From contig OZ020611.1 of assembly GCA_963971575.1 (NCBI GenBank), forward strand, positions 27,697,279 through 27,761,278: 64,000 nt of DNA. The letters run 5' to 3'. Below are positions 44,123-54,779 of the stretch, in pieces. The position numbers and the translations under genes were made by a program. Below the pieces are notes generated by a model that was not told the origin of the DNA, ran no database searches, and saw only the letters and a list, made by a program, of their open reading frames with translations. Numbering within the stretch: the first letter of the stretch is position 1; every line of letters begins with the position of its first letter. The stretch comes from Liopterus haemorrhoidalis. Its lineage: Eukaryota > Arthropoda > Insecta > Coleoptera > Dytiscidae.

Positions 44123-44782
44123 TTTTTAGGGTTTTGTAGGTATGACCAAAAAACCCTTATACCGTCATTTTGTCGTCTGTCTGTCTGTCTGTCTGTCTGT
44201 TCGGTAAAAATTGTAGCCAAATGGCTAAACCTAGAGAGTTGAAATTTGGCATGCTTATACAACTCTTTGACCCGCACATAGGAAAAATACTAAAACATCT
44301 AAAAAACATACCCCCCTAAAAATATAAACAAATACGTGCTCATCGATCACAAAAATATTTTTTTAAATTCTGATTAGGGTATCAAATGAAAGCCCTTAAT
44401 ACGTGAATTAACGATCAAATTTTTATTTTTGAAAAATAAATTATTTTTAAGAGATTTTTGCCAAAATTGTGCAAAAAAAATTTTGTCCCACACCCTGTAG
44501 CCCAGATGGTTTAAACTAAAAATCTAAAAAAATTCTAAGTAATGTATATTGGTGTGAACCGAAATAGTACAACAGATGCATTTAATTTTTAAGAGCGTAA
44601 ATTTAATAACCAATCTTATTATATGATTAACAGACGATAAATTATTTTAAAAATATCGTTCATTTTGCCGTGATTACTACAAAGTAAAATTTGTCCTACA
44701 CACTCAGCATACCGCCTTCACTTATTATATACCTGCGAAACCCTGAAATGTGTGAATATTCACACTTCACATCAATTTTTTT
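44123..44782 (+). repeat. Family B element, copy B7, deleted
   Basis: Starts TTTTTAGGGTTTTGTAGGTA, with about six GTCT units (44176-44201). A deletion joins 'gtacaacag' to 'atgcatttaatttttaagagcg', removing the tRNA-like module. It has the second kind of 3' half and ends GTGTGAATATTCACAC, CACATCAATTTTTTT. Confidence 0.88.
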
Positions 44783-45140
44783 AACTGCTGCATACTTTGC
44801 CCATTACGAATATGCATTTATGTATGTATAAGTTCGATTTTTCCTTTCTTATATTTAATTTTTTTCTTTTCTCTTAATCCATTTTCAAAAAAGGATTGGA
44901 AAGAAACCGTGGGCTCTTAAAAAGATCCTGGATATGCCAATACCCGGTAGTGCACCTAATAATATCGCTGAAAGATTTACAAAATAAAAGTAGAGGTCTA
45001 TCTAGAAATAAATTATGACAAGTCAAAAATAAAACGAATGGTTGGTTGGAAGCATAACATATGCATGAAAAATAATTATATAGAGATCGTAGAAGACGTA
45101 GTTTACTTAGAAACAGACAGAATAGTATATTCTGGAACAA
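44783..45140. other. Spacer, nothing recognised
   Basis: A minus-strand frame of 88 codons (44874-45140) shows no family resemblance and is not called. Nothing else seen. Confidence 0.4.
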
Positions 45141-45235
45141 GGTTGGAATGAGAAAATTCGATGCGAGTGGAACATTCCGAGCGCGAGCCGCAGGCGAGCG
45201 TGAGGAACCACGAGCATCGAATTTTCTCTTCCAAC
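45141..45235. repeat. G+C-rich hairpin, 95 bp
   Basis: GGTTGGAATGAGAAAATTCG and ATGC pair with GCAT and CGAATTTTCTCTTCCAACC. The loop is 'gagcgcgagccgcaggcgagcg', G+C-rich in an A+T-rich setting. It is a compact inverted repeat, possibly a very short MITE or the end of a larger repeat. Confidence 0.7.
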
Positions 45236-46091
45236 CGAGTCACAGACCCTACTTTCTCCACGACCAGCAGAAAAAAAAATAACAAATAATTATTTTAACA
45301 AACAATTTATCTTAACAAATATTTATATTACATAACAAATTAATCAATTAATTAAACTATTTGTTTATTTATTATTTGTTTAATTTGAATTTAATGTACC
45401 GCACATCGGCTACTATTTTAGGTTAGGAAGTTATGTTGCATTTATTTAATGTAAACGTTGCATATATCTTAATGTAAACGTTGCATATATCTTAATGTAA
45501 CCCTACAAAAACAAAAGACAACAAGTATGGAATAGTTATTCCATAACAAGTGATGGAATGAAATACACGCGAAATGCATAAGAAGATAAGTGCTTTAGAA
45601 TAACATTCTAACTCTTGTGTTAGAATATTAACTTTCTGTAGTCAAAATTGGTTTTAGAATTGGTAAATTCTATAGTGGTCGTGAAGAAAATGTTTTCAAT
45701 AGCTACCTTTTTGTTAATTTATAATAATTAAAATTTCTATATCGCTTATTTGCTGCAAGAGTGTCACAAAAATTTGTGATTTTTCAGGAGAGGTTTGTAA
45801 AGTAATATAGGTTCAATGAGTACAACAATGATATAGTTAGCTTTCAAGCGGAGACTTACTCAAGTCGAGATATGACATTATGGCAGTTGAACGTGCTACT
45901 CGAAGCGATTCCTTCTATACCAATTACTCAATAGGGGCGATTTTTTAGTTATGTCATTGCTGCAGCAAATGAGCGATTTTTTTAAATTTTCTTTAGAATT
46001 ATTTTGTTAAGAAAGTATTAAATTTGATAAAGTTCGAATTATCATGTATAAGAGTATTTCCAAAAGTCAAAATAGTTTAAAAAAAAAAAAA
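45236..46091. other. Spacer with a 23-bp tandem repeat
   Basis: GTAAACGTTGCATATATCTT plus AAT repeats 2-3 times at 45450-45500. A palindrome GGAATAGTTATTCC is at 45519-45532. No coding or RNA gene recognised. Confidence 0.55.
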
Positions 46092-47096
46092 AATTATGTG
46101 AAGTGTGAATTTTCACAAATTTCAGGGTTTTGCAGGTATTTAGTAACTGAATGATGATTATTTGGGACGCCAAAACAAATTTTATGTCAAAATATTTTTT
46201 TATGAATTTTAATTCGAATGCCTAATACCATTATTTAAGTTTCTAAATATGTGCAGTATTTTTTTTTATATAGCAAGGTTAGGTTAGGTTAGGTTTTGAA
46301 AATTGCGCCTACCGTTTCCATTGGTTGCTTAAGTCATAAGCCCCGCCCTCTGATTTCGTGTACATTCAAACATAGAATTAAATTATAATTTCAACACTTC
46401 CCAATGGTTATTAAATTTACGCTTTTAAAAATTAAATGCAACATTTACCAAAATATAACTAGAATTTTTACAAAATAATGTAATTAAAATTAAAATGCAA
46501 AAAAAAAAAACAGAAAAATTAAAATTGACACGATTCGAACTCTAGTTTCCTAATTACAAAAACCAACGACGAAACCAGCTACGCAATCAGCGCTTACTTA
46601 TCTACTGTGTTACATAGACAATTGAATATTTAACATATTTTAGTTAAAATCACAAAAAATGCGTTATTCCGAAAACATAATCTGATCAAAAATTCCTGTT
46701 GTACTATTCCGGTTCACACCAATGTACATTACTTAGAATTTTTTCAGATTTTTAATTTAAAACATCTGGGATACAGGGTGTGGGACAAAAAAATTTTTGC
46801 ACACTTTGGGCAAAAATAGCTTCGAAATAATTTATTTTGCAAAAATAAAATTTTGATCGTTAATCCACGTACTAAGGGCTTTCATTTAATACCCTACTCA
46901 GAATTAAAAAAAAAATATTTTTTTTTCGATGAGCACATATTTGTTTATATTTTTAGTGGGATATGTTTTTTAGATGTTTTAGTATTTTTCCTATGTGCGG
47001 GTCAGACTTGTCTAAGCATGCCAAATTTCAACTCTCCGTTTAGCCGTTTGGCTACAATTTTTACCGAACTGACAGACTTACAAAACCCTAAAAATG
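46092..47096 (-). repeat. Family B element, copy B8
   Basis: Inverse orientation, with the 3' hairpin end at 46092-46140 and the 5' end at about 47096. The GTCT tract has almost vanished (ACTGACAGACTTA). A type I-like tRNA module lies at 46535-46610 (minus strand TGCGTAGCTGGTTTCG, then GAGTTCGAATCG). A short run of TTAGG units (46275-46297) sits where other copies have 'ctatataaat'. Confidence 0.88.
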
Positions 47097-47850
47097 GTTT
47101 CTTCCCTCTTTTCAATTTTATGGTCAAGTATACGAAAAAGAAAAAAACGCAAAAACGTTATTGAAAACAGTATAAATAACCATTGTTTAATAACAAAACT
47201 AAATATAGCAATAATATTAATAATAATATTTTTATTGGTGTTTTAATTATATTAAAGCATTTATGTTGTATGTATTATTACACAGTTGAGAACACTGTAA
47301 TATGATTTTATATCAAATAGTTTAAACATGTATATTGGGGGCACTAATAAATTAATAGTTAAACTACCAACAAGTTGAATCTTCCTAACACACACGTACA
47401 ATATAAAACAGTTTACACAGGTCAAAATCAATATAAAATCATGACATCACAAAATAACATATTAAAACCAAAAACTTAAGAACAAAAGATAAATATGGCA
47501 GGCTCCTGACAATAATACGATATATTAATTAATACACAGTAATAATAATACACATAAAACCAACATTGAATAAAAATCCAGAAAACTGTACCCCCGCTCC
47601 CTATAGAACAAACGTGTTCTCTTCTTCTTTATGTATATCTCTGACCGCATTTTTCTGGTCGAAATTCGAGGACATTACAGGTATCTCATAAGTGAAACAG
47701 CTATATATTTTTATTATTATTCTTAAGGTATAAGTTAATTGATAATATTAAAATAGTTTACCCTAAAAGGAGTAATTGAATATTGAAAAGTTGTAACATT
47801 TTCATTTCGTATTTTTAGGTATCTGTATATTAAAAATATGTTCTAATAAT
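47097..47850. other. Spacer, nothing recognised
   Basis: A+T-rich, no coding or repeat boundary. Possibly intronic if the splice-like signals just downstream are real. Confidence 0.45.
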
Positions 47851-47920
47851 TATTTATTTTTTTCAGGTAAGTACATTTGCTGATTTCCTAGAAATATGGA
47901 TTTACGTCTAGACGAGAACT
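47851..47920 (+). promoter_or_regulatory. Recursive-splice-like site and candidate micro-exon
   Basis: A pyrimidine-rich tract ends TTTTTTTCAG at 47866 and is directly followed by GTAAGTAC. This is the juxtaposed acceptor/donor consensus of insect recursive splice (ratchet) sites in long introns. Twenty-five bases further, TGATTTCCTAG (47881-47891) could be a second acceptor. The 29-nt segment 47892-47920 contains ATGGATTTACGTCTAGACGA and ends at another perfect donor GTAAGT (47921). No flanking exons of a host gene were recognised, so this is signal-level evidence only. Confidence 0.4.
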
Positions 47921-47953
47921 GTAAGTGAATATTTTTAAAACTACAGCCGGAGA

Positions 47954-48530
47954 GATCTCTCGTGGCCGGGCGTGAAACATACGCGTGTAATTTGTAGTGG
48001 GGATTATAACTGTGGCGAATTGCATTATTTCCTACACACGCTATTTTACAGTCAATTGCATAAGCGCAACATATATACTTATATACTCAAAATATATTTA
48101 ATATTAAAATCATGGAGACAAAAAGCAAACTAGGTGGATGTGCCATTAATAGTCAAAGTCGAGAAATAATTAGCAATGTTCTTTATTTTTGTAAGCCTTT
48201 ATTATTTACAATCTACTTGAAATTGCTGGAGTTTGGAAAAAGACGCGGTACGGGGGTGCTCTGACCAATAAACAAGTCGACAAAGTGAACGTTAAATGCA
48301 GTAATCACTTAAATCAAGCAGCTACGTTTCTATAGTTTTGTTGTTCGACTGTGATGGGAAGAACTTGTGTTTGCAGACGTACCTAACTGATAAATATAAT
48401 GTACACGTGTAAGAATGTGAACTTGACTTTAACATTAACTTGTTTCTTTGACTGTTCTCTGTATCTGACACTGTCTTTCATAGTGCCCTCTCTATGCAGA
48501 CCATAAGCCCCGCCCGGCCACGAGAGGTCT
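47954..48530. repeat. Inverted pair around CTCTCGTGGCCGGGCG
   Basis: AGATCTCTCGTGGCCGGGCG at 47954-47976 is inverted at 48510-48530 as CCGCCCGGCCACGAGAGGTC. The interval is 577 bp overall. These may be the subterminal parts of an unrecognised transposon. No target duplication was identified. Confidence 0.6.
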
Positions 48531-48779
48531 GCATTGTGTCTGGATGTGTAACTTGACACAATACTATGCTCAGCTTGCCCACGGCATATACTACAAGATG
48601 TAGATTGTACCCTGTCGGTGATCATGTTCTGATTCAGTGAAGTGCTTAACACTATCCTAACACGTGAACACATACTTTTTTGTTTCGGGTTTAAAACTCT
48701 GTAATCGATGGAAAAAAAGTCCTTAAATGTTTGTAGAACACGGACTGTAGATGTTACGGTTATTGTTTATTATTTTTCT

Positions 48780-49340
48780 GGTGTTTCTGTCGAGATATCT
48801 TGGGCCCTGAACCATCCAAACGACTTCAGATGAGTATGTTAAGGAACAGAAAGCATAATTGTGGCTACTATATGGTTCTTGCCGGACAGATAATAAATCC
48901 AGATCTGCCTCAAGCGGGCCATATACTTGTTAAGAACCACATTTTTGATGACTTATATACCCCTCTCGCCAATGCCCAGAAATTTATAGGATTCTTTGGC
49001 TTATAATATAACCAGATGAACATCGTTACTGTTTTCCATACAATTTACTGCGTGCACTTATAGAATTTTCACTTTATTCAAGCTGAATTTCATATTTATA
49101 TCGGCTGAGTATTCCATGATTTGAGTTGGCTGATTAATCTAAAGTTCCTTGTTGGACGCATAAAGTTTTAGGCCATCCATATAAAACAAATGGGTGACTT
49201 TACTAGCACGCCTCAACGGATGTTCGCACATAAAAGCTCCAACGTGCCTGAGATGAACACATAAAATGAGCAGCGTCATGTAAAATAGATGAGGGCTGAG
49301 GGAGTCACCCTGGAAACATCAGGATCAATGGAACTGAATA
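48780..49340 (-). pseudogene. R2/R4-like reverse transcriptase relic
   Basis: Minus strand from about 49310 reads QGDSLSPHLFYMTLLILC (RT block with the QGDxxSP motif). It continues HPLRRASKVTHLFYMDGLKL and YASN (catalytic box, normally YMDDLKLYA; the second Asp is Gly here), then IMEYSADINMKFSLNKVKIL. It ends with SYKFLGIGERG, LNKYMARLRQIW and LSGKNHIVATIMLSVP. The YMDDLKLYA form and the 'SxDIxMxFGLxKCxxL' and 'YKFLGIxxG' strings are typical of R2/R4-clade non-LTR elements. Stops and the Asp-to-Gly change make it inactive. Upstream RT blocks are absent or unreadable. Confidence 0.8.
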
Positions 49341-49850
49341 TGCACGATTGCATCCCAATTCTTGCTGATTTGAAATCATGGATATTCTGCCAGATACAGG
49401 GTCCAAACAAAGCGGAGTGACCCTAGTTATGCTAGGTCCTAGCACTGCCTTCCGAATTCTACAGATCAATGAATTGGCGGAATATTTGTAGGATGGAATT
49501 ATATCGATTTACTTCTTAAACTATACCTTAGGAAATTCAAGTAACGAATAATTAAGATCACGAGCTTCATTTTATAATCAGGGTACAAGTACATAAGCCC
49601 AGACAATAAAGCTAAATATTTTGCTCTATTTTCTTCCTTCCTGAAACAATTTTGTATCGAAGTCTAGAAGGGTTTATTTATATCTGGTTCATTTTCAAAA
49701 AGTGGTATAGCGATGGAAAAACTGTATTTAAAAAAGTATTATTTGGAAATTTTCATCATCGATTCTATGTTAGAGGTTATTTAATCTTTTAAGAAAGATC
49801 ACAACAAATCACAACAAGAGCAAATCAAGATTTGTTGTTCATCTTAAATA
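49341..49850. other. Spacer, nothing firm
   Basis: 49341-49560 probably continues the R2-like relic but is too decayed to read. The rest is unassigned. Confidence 0.4.
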
Positions 49851-50034
49851 CAGTCTATTCCAAACGATTAGGCGGAACTAACCGGAATTTATATTTTTGT
49901 AAGGTATTATCATTAGCTTTTTTTTTATATATTGAAGTTGGCTTTTCCTGAACAAAATGATCAAAAGCATCAATTAATCGGTAAAAGTAACTAAAATTGA
50001 AAATTAGTTCCGCCTAAATCAAAGGAACAGACTT
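49851..50034. mobile_element. Family D MITE, short form, 184 bp
   Basis: CAGTCTATTCCAAACGATTA then GGCGGAACTA on the left. On the right, AGTTCCGCCTAAATCAAAGG then AACAGACTT. TA flanks both sides (49849-49850, 50035-50036). Confidence 0.82.
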
Positions 50035-50036
50035 TA

Positions 50037-50722
50037 CATATGTTTTTATTAATTTTAATATGGAAAAACTTCTTTCACCTGCCGCTACCGTAACTGAGAT
50101 GGTTAAACATATAGAAAGAACAATTGAAAAAAAATCTGTTTGCCCTAAATTACTGCTGGTAGAATTATTTTTATTATTTCCATATCCAAAGCTAATGTTT
50201 TCTCATTCACCTATATATTCGTCTTTGAATGACGTTTTTTTTTTTTTTTTGCTTGTTTTATCTAGACAAGGTTGATAAACGTTCTAAGGGGCCCAAAGAA
50301 TATTTTGCGGCACTGCTAAAATATAAAGTTTTCATTCAACGTCACTCATTTTGATTATCTTCAGCTCGCAACGTCTCATCTGTTAAGGCGTTGTGGAAAT
50401 TAGTGACATGTTTTTCTATCGTTTTCTTATTCATTGTTGAAACTTAGCCAAAAAATTGAAAACATATAAATGATTCTTTAGATGTTCAAATCATTATTCC
50501 AAGGATTGTTTGGTTTGTATTATACTTGGTTAAAATATACATGCCCGGTTGTATAAAACGATTAAAACGAGTTATATGCTAAAACTATGTATAATACACA
50601 AAAGTACTTCGATACTCTTTTTTTATAAACATATATGTTACTAGTTAAGTCAGTGCCTTGATTATTATTTAAATATATTAAACGTAGCATTAAGTTCTCC
50701 TTGTGATCTGATTTTTAGTTTC
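50037..50722. other. Spacer, nothing recognised
   Basis: A 71-codon plus-strand frame (50060-50275) ends in a poly(T)-encoded Phe run and has no family resemblance. Not called. Confidence 0.45.
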
Positions 50723-50726
50723 TTAA

Positions 50727-51268
50727 AGTGGGTTTTACACGATTCAATTAATTGATCAATTAATTGAAAAAGTTCACATTCAATTAATTGATGTGTGTAA
50801 AGCGTAAAAATTTCGTCAATTAATTGATCAATTTATTTTGAAAATAGAACAAGTTCTATTTTTCGTCAATTTTTCATCAATTTTTTAGGGAATTCTAGGT
50901 ATATTTTTATCTGTTAAGATATTGCCAACTGTTTAGTTGTAGCATAATCTCGAAACATATTATTTGTGTTTCGGTTTCAAATTTGACATAACCTCAATTC
51001 AACGTTCTAATTTATCATCATCTAGGTTATTTCTTTTGTTTTTGTTCACAGCTCGTAATTTTGTGAAGGTTTTTCAATATTTTCATTTTGATAAATATGT
51101 CGACATGTTTTACAGTTGGTAATGTAAAAATTTTCAAAAAAATTAATATATAAATTAATGTGTGTAAAGTGATGTTTTTGTTCCCAAGGTTACCAATACA
51201 TTTTTCAATTAATTGACAAAAAACTTGATCAATTTGTTGATCAATTAATTGAACTGTGTAAAACTAAC
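50727..51268. mobile_element. MITE with CAATTAATTG arrays, 542 bp
   Basis: Ends AGTGGGTTTTACACGATTCA and, from the right, GTTAGTTTTACACAGTTCAA, flanked by TTAA (50723-50726, 51269-51272). Inside both ends lie repeated CAATTAATTG and TTGATCAA palindromes. The TTAA target fits piggyBac, but a TTA target cannot be excluded. Non-coding. Confidence 0.75.
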
Positions 51269-51272
51269 TTAA

Positions 51273-52121
51273 GAAGGACAGAAATTTGTCACAACCACTG
51301 ACACAGACGTTTTTAATACTTAACTAATGATTAGCAACAGACGTTGATATGAGACAGGATTTGTTGACTCATGATATTTTGCTTTCACACGTATTAATTT
51401 GTCACAATTTTCCATACACTGTCATTAACAATTCCTACACATTCTCGAATTCACCAAACTTCCGCCATATAAACCTTGTAACCATCCTGTACATCAGTTC
51501 TCTCATACCTCTGAATTAACCGCAGGCTTCACTACATCTTAAGCATAACTTCCCGAGCCGGTGTAAACCAATCCGAACCAAGGACTTGTAGTAATTTTCC
51601 TGAGACAATGCCAGATGACTGCTAGTACGGTCTGGGTTATGAATTAAAAATGAACAGATATTGTATGCTGTGTCGTAGGATGTTGATTCAATGTCTGCTT
51701 TACCTATTGTTTTATGCGGTTTTAGTTAAATATATAGGTATGGTGTGGTTATATTGATTTCATACATAGATGGTTTATACGTCATTTGAATGGAAAATAT
51801 ATTTACATACCGTAGGCTAACTAATATATAATGAAATATTTTCAATAATAGGAACTATAAAACACGATACTATTTTTAATTGTACTGGAAATAGAAACAT
51901 ACTGGTTATGAATTGATACAAATTTTGAAACAATAGTTTATTTTTAGCGGTCGATTTATGTCCTTCGGATTATTTTCTGTTTCCAAAATTAACAATAGAG
52001 TTGAAAAGCAGGAAAATGATGTTCTGACAAGTCATTTGAAATGAAACATTTCCAATGATTTTTTTTTTAAATTTTGTTTTAATAAATTTGATGAATATAC
52101 AAAATAGTGCTTTATTTGTAA
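51273..52121. other. Spacer, nothing recognised
   Basis: About 850 bp of unassigned A+T-rich sequence. Confidence 0.45.
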
Positions 52122-52123
52122 TA

Positions 52124-53433
52124 CAAGGTGTCTCAAAATAAATTTTATATTTATTTAGCTTACTGCGTGAACGCAACGTATCCGAGGGGCGCGGGGGTTA
52201 TGTCAATCGGTAGCCTGGCTCTTGGGAATTTAGTCGCTATGGAGCGTTTCTCGGGAGCAGACCGCGCGTTATGCGTGCGAGAGTTTTACAAAAACGGTGA
52301 TTCGGCGACTGTAGCGCGTAGAAAATTCTGCAGTATTCGAGGTTCTCGCCACTTAAATGATGCGCCAAGCATTCCTCTCATTCGACATTGGGTTAAAAAG
52401 TTTGAAGAGACTGGTACAACGCTCGATAAATCAAAATCCGGGCGACCTAGGTCATCAAGAACGATAGAAAACGTGGAGAATGTTAATCAGTCTGTTCGTG
52501 ACGACCCGAACCTTTCAATTTGGAAGCGCGCAAGTGCTTTAAATGTGCATAGATCATCATTACATCGCATTATGCACAAAGACCTAAAGCTGCACCCCTA
52601 CAAAATTCAATTGGTGCAAGAATTAAAGACCCAAGATGCCAGTCAGAGGCTTAATTTCGTAAATCAGGTGATTGAGCGATTTTCAACGTTTACCAACATT
52701 TTGTTTTCGGATGAAGCTCATTTTTATCTTAATGGCCACGTAAATAAGCAGAACTGCCGCTACTGGAGTGCAACGAATCCGAAACGCAAACATCAGAAAC
52801 CCCTACATTCGCCTAAAGTGACCGTATGGGCTGCGATGTCGGCGCGAGGAATTATCGGCCCTTACTTTTTTGAAGATTAAAGGGGGCGTGCAGTTACAGT
52901 GAATTCAGAGCGTTATGTGGAGATGTTAGACAACTTCTTGGTACCTGAACTGCAAAACTTTCCTGGCTATAACCAAAGAACATGGTTCCAACAGGACGGA
53001 GCAACTTCACACACGTCCAATATGTCTCTGCCACGTGTTCGTGAAATTTTCTCAGGCAAATTGATCTCCCGGAGAGGTGACATAAATTGGCCTCCACGCA
53101 GTCCAGATTTAACCCCTATGGACTTTTTCCTATGGGGTTATCTTAAATCTAAAGTTTACGCCAATAAACCGACTTCACTGGCGCATTTGAAAGAAAATAT
53201 CCGTCACGAAATGGCAGCCATCCCTGAGTCCACCTGCCGAGACGTCATAAGTAATTTTACTGTTCGATTAAATGAGTGCCGAGAACGCGAGGGTCTATAT
53301 TTAGACGATATTATTTTTAAGAAATAAATCCCCAAAAAGTGTATTTTAATAATTAATAAACATTTTTTCTATATACAGCTTACTTTTTTTTTAATCGATC
53401 CACTAAATATAAAATTTATTTTGAGACACCTTG
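52124..53433 (+). mobile_element. rosa-type mariner M5, complete length 1310 bp
   Basis: Inverted ends CAAGGTGTCTCAAAATAAAT and, from the right, the same sequence, continuing TTTATATTTA. TA flanks both sides (52122-52123, 53434-53435). Its length equals that of the copy at 56751-58060, and the two are very similar throughout. Confidence 0.95.
52239..53327 (+). pseudogene. rosa-type mariner transposase with one nonsense codon (M5)
   Basis: Cut-and-paste transposase that would bind the element ends and catalyse excision and insertion at TA. The chosen start is MERFSGADRALCV, where mariner N-terminal helix-turn-helix domains begin. The frame runs to codon 362, broken only by TAA at 52878-52880, where the sister copy has GAA (Glu). 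The catalytic Asp residues are in FSDEAHF, WFQQDGATSH and LTPMDFFLWG, all intact. Substitutions relative to the sister copy are scattered. The copy looks recently inactivated. Upstream codons to MSQNKF (52128) are open but lie in the terminal repeat region. Confidence 0.93.
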
Positions 53434-53435
53434 TA

Positions 53436-53460
53436 TTTAAATTCGTCGAGAAACTCGAAC

Positions 53461-53498
<38 letters not shown>

Positions 53499-53589
53499 CC
53501 CAAACATATTGCTTTCGGTTTGCGAACAATTTAGTAGTTGACAACTGTCTGGACTGATGTTGTAGCACGATTTTTTTTTTAAAATTAAT
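53436..53589. other. Spacer with (TA)n microsatellite
   Basis: About 15 TA units at 53466-53495. Nothing else. Confidence 0.7.
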
Positions 53590-53880
53590 CATACGGCTCA
53601 GACTCAAAAGTTTTTTTAAAGTAATTGAAAGTGGCCTTAATGTATATTTCATTTTCAAACCCACTTGCCACAAAATCTATGAAGTCCAAAATAGTTGTTG
53701 TAGATTTACCACATCTAAAATCTAACTGAGTCTTGCTTAGTAAATCATTATTTTTAAAATGTTCTATTAGCTGCTTTAGCAATATTTGCTCAAAAAAGTT
53801 TGAAAATATTGGGGTGAGAGATACAGGCCTATAACTATTTAACTTCTTCTTGCTCCCTTTTCCTTTATAAATTGATATAA
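53590..53880 (-). pseudogene. Non-LTR reverse transcriptase N-terminal fragment
   Basis: Minus strand from about 53880: KGSKKKLNSYRPVSLTPIFS, FFEQILLKQLIEHFKNNDLL, SKTQLDFRCGKSTTTILDFI, then FENEIYIKATFNYFKKTFES. This is RT block 0-2 of jockey/CR1-type enzymes (YRPISLLP...KxxExxIxxxLxxxxxxxxLLSxxQFGFRxGxSTxxA...DxxKAFD). The catalytic DLSKAFD has become NYFKKTFE. The remaining domains are absent. It belongs to the same general clade as RB at 37513 but to a different part of the protein. Confidence 0.82.
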
Positions 53881-54764
53881 CTTAAGTCAATTGTAATACT
53901 GATAGGAAAATATTGGATTTTATTGCACTATTATAAAATATGCAAAGTGGAGAAATAATTGTAATTTTTATTACTTATATTATGTAGGCACTAAGATTGT
54001 AAACATCCATGCTTTATTTATTTTTAACAAACAAGAAAGCGCGCGAATTCTTCTTGTAGGGAGAGAGTTGCAAAGAAACTTATAAAAATTAAAATATGAC
54101 AGTTAGTCATATTTTGCTGCATACCGTAACCTAAACTACTGAATTTTGAACCATCTGGTATTTTTGATTTTTATAATTTTTGTCCTAGAAATGATGAACT
54201 GAACAATGTCTAACTATATATACATTTTTGCTTGTTTTAAAAGAAGGCAAGCAGCTTTTTGTAATATTTTATCTCTCAATAATTATAAAACTAAATAATT
54301 GATTACTGAGTATAATCATATTTTGTACGAATAAATCTATATGCAGTCATCAGTAGCTAGAAATAAAAATCGACCAGAATTTATAGGTCAGCATTAACGT
54401 TGGCAGTGAAAACATAATTTCCATGGAATCATTTCTAATTTTGTTTGTAGTAGTAATGATAGAAGCGTGATAATCTACCATAAACCCCCATTATCTCCTC
54501 TGTTTTGCATTCTTTCTAGTTCATTTGTTTATCAACCCAACATCACAGTAAACAAAAAAATGTTTTTTTATTATTTCTATTGTTCATTACTTTATTGATT
54601 GTTTCTGATGGCTGGTTCTGTATAATATATGTCAAGTTTTCAAGGTTAGTCGTCATCGTAGGTAGAAAAACTAAAACATGTACAGTTTTATCGATTCTCT
54701 ATGTTTTTTATTTTCTATAGTTTTAATTTAGTGAAATAGTTTCAATAATATATACATATATATA
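53881..54764. other. Spacer, nothing recognised
   Basis: Nearly 900 bp of unassigned A+T-rich sequence. Confidence 0.45.
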
Positions 54765-54779
54765 GTTACCTTTCTCAGT

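Noticed and set aside
47892..47920. Calling a host gene exon outright
   Set aside because: Splice signals alone are short and common, and no neighbouring exon could be identified. It is kept as a candidate only.
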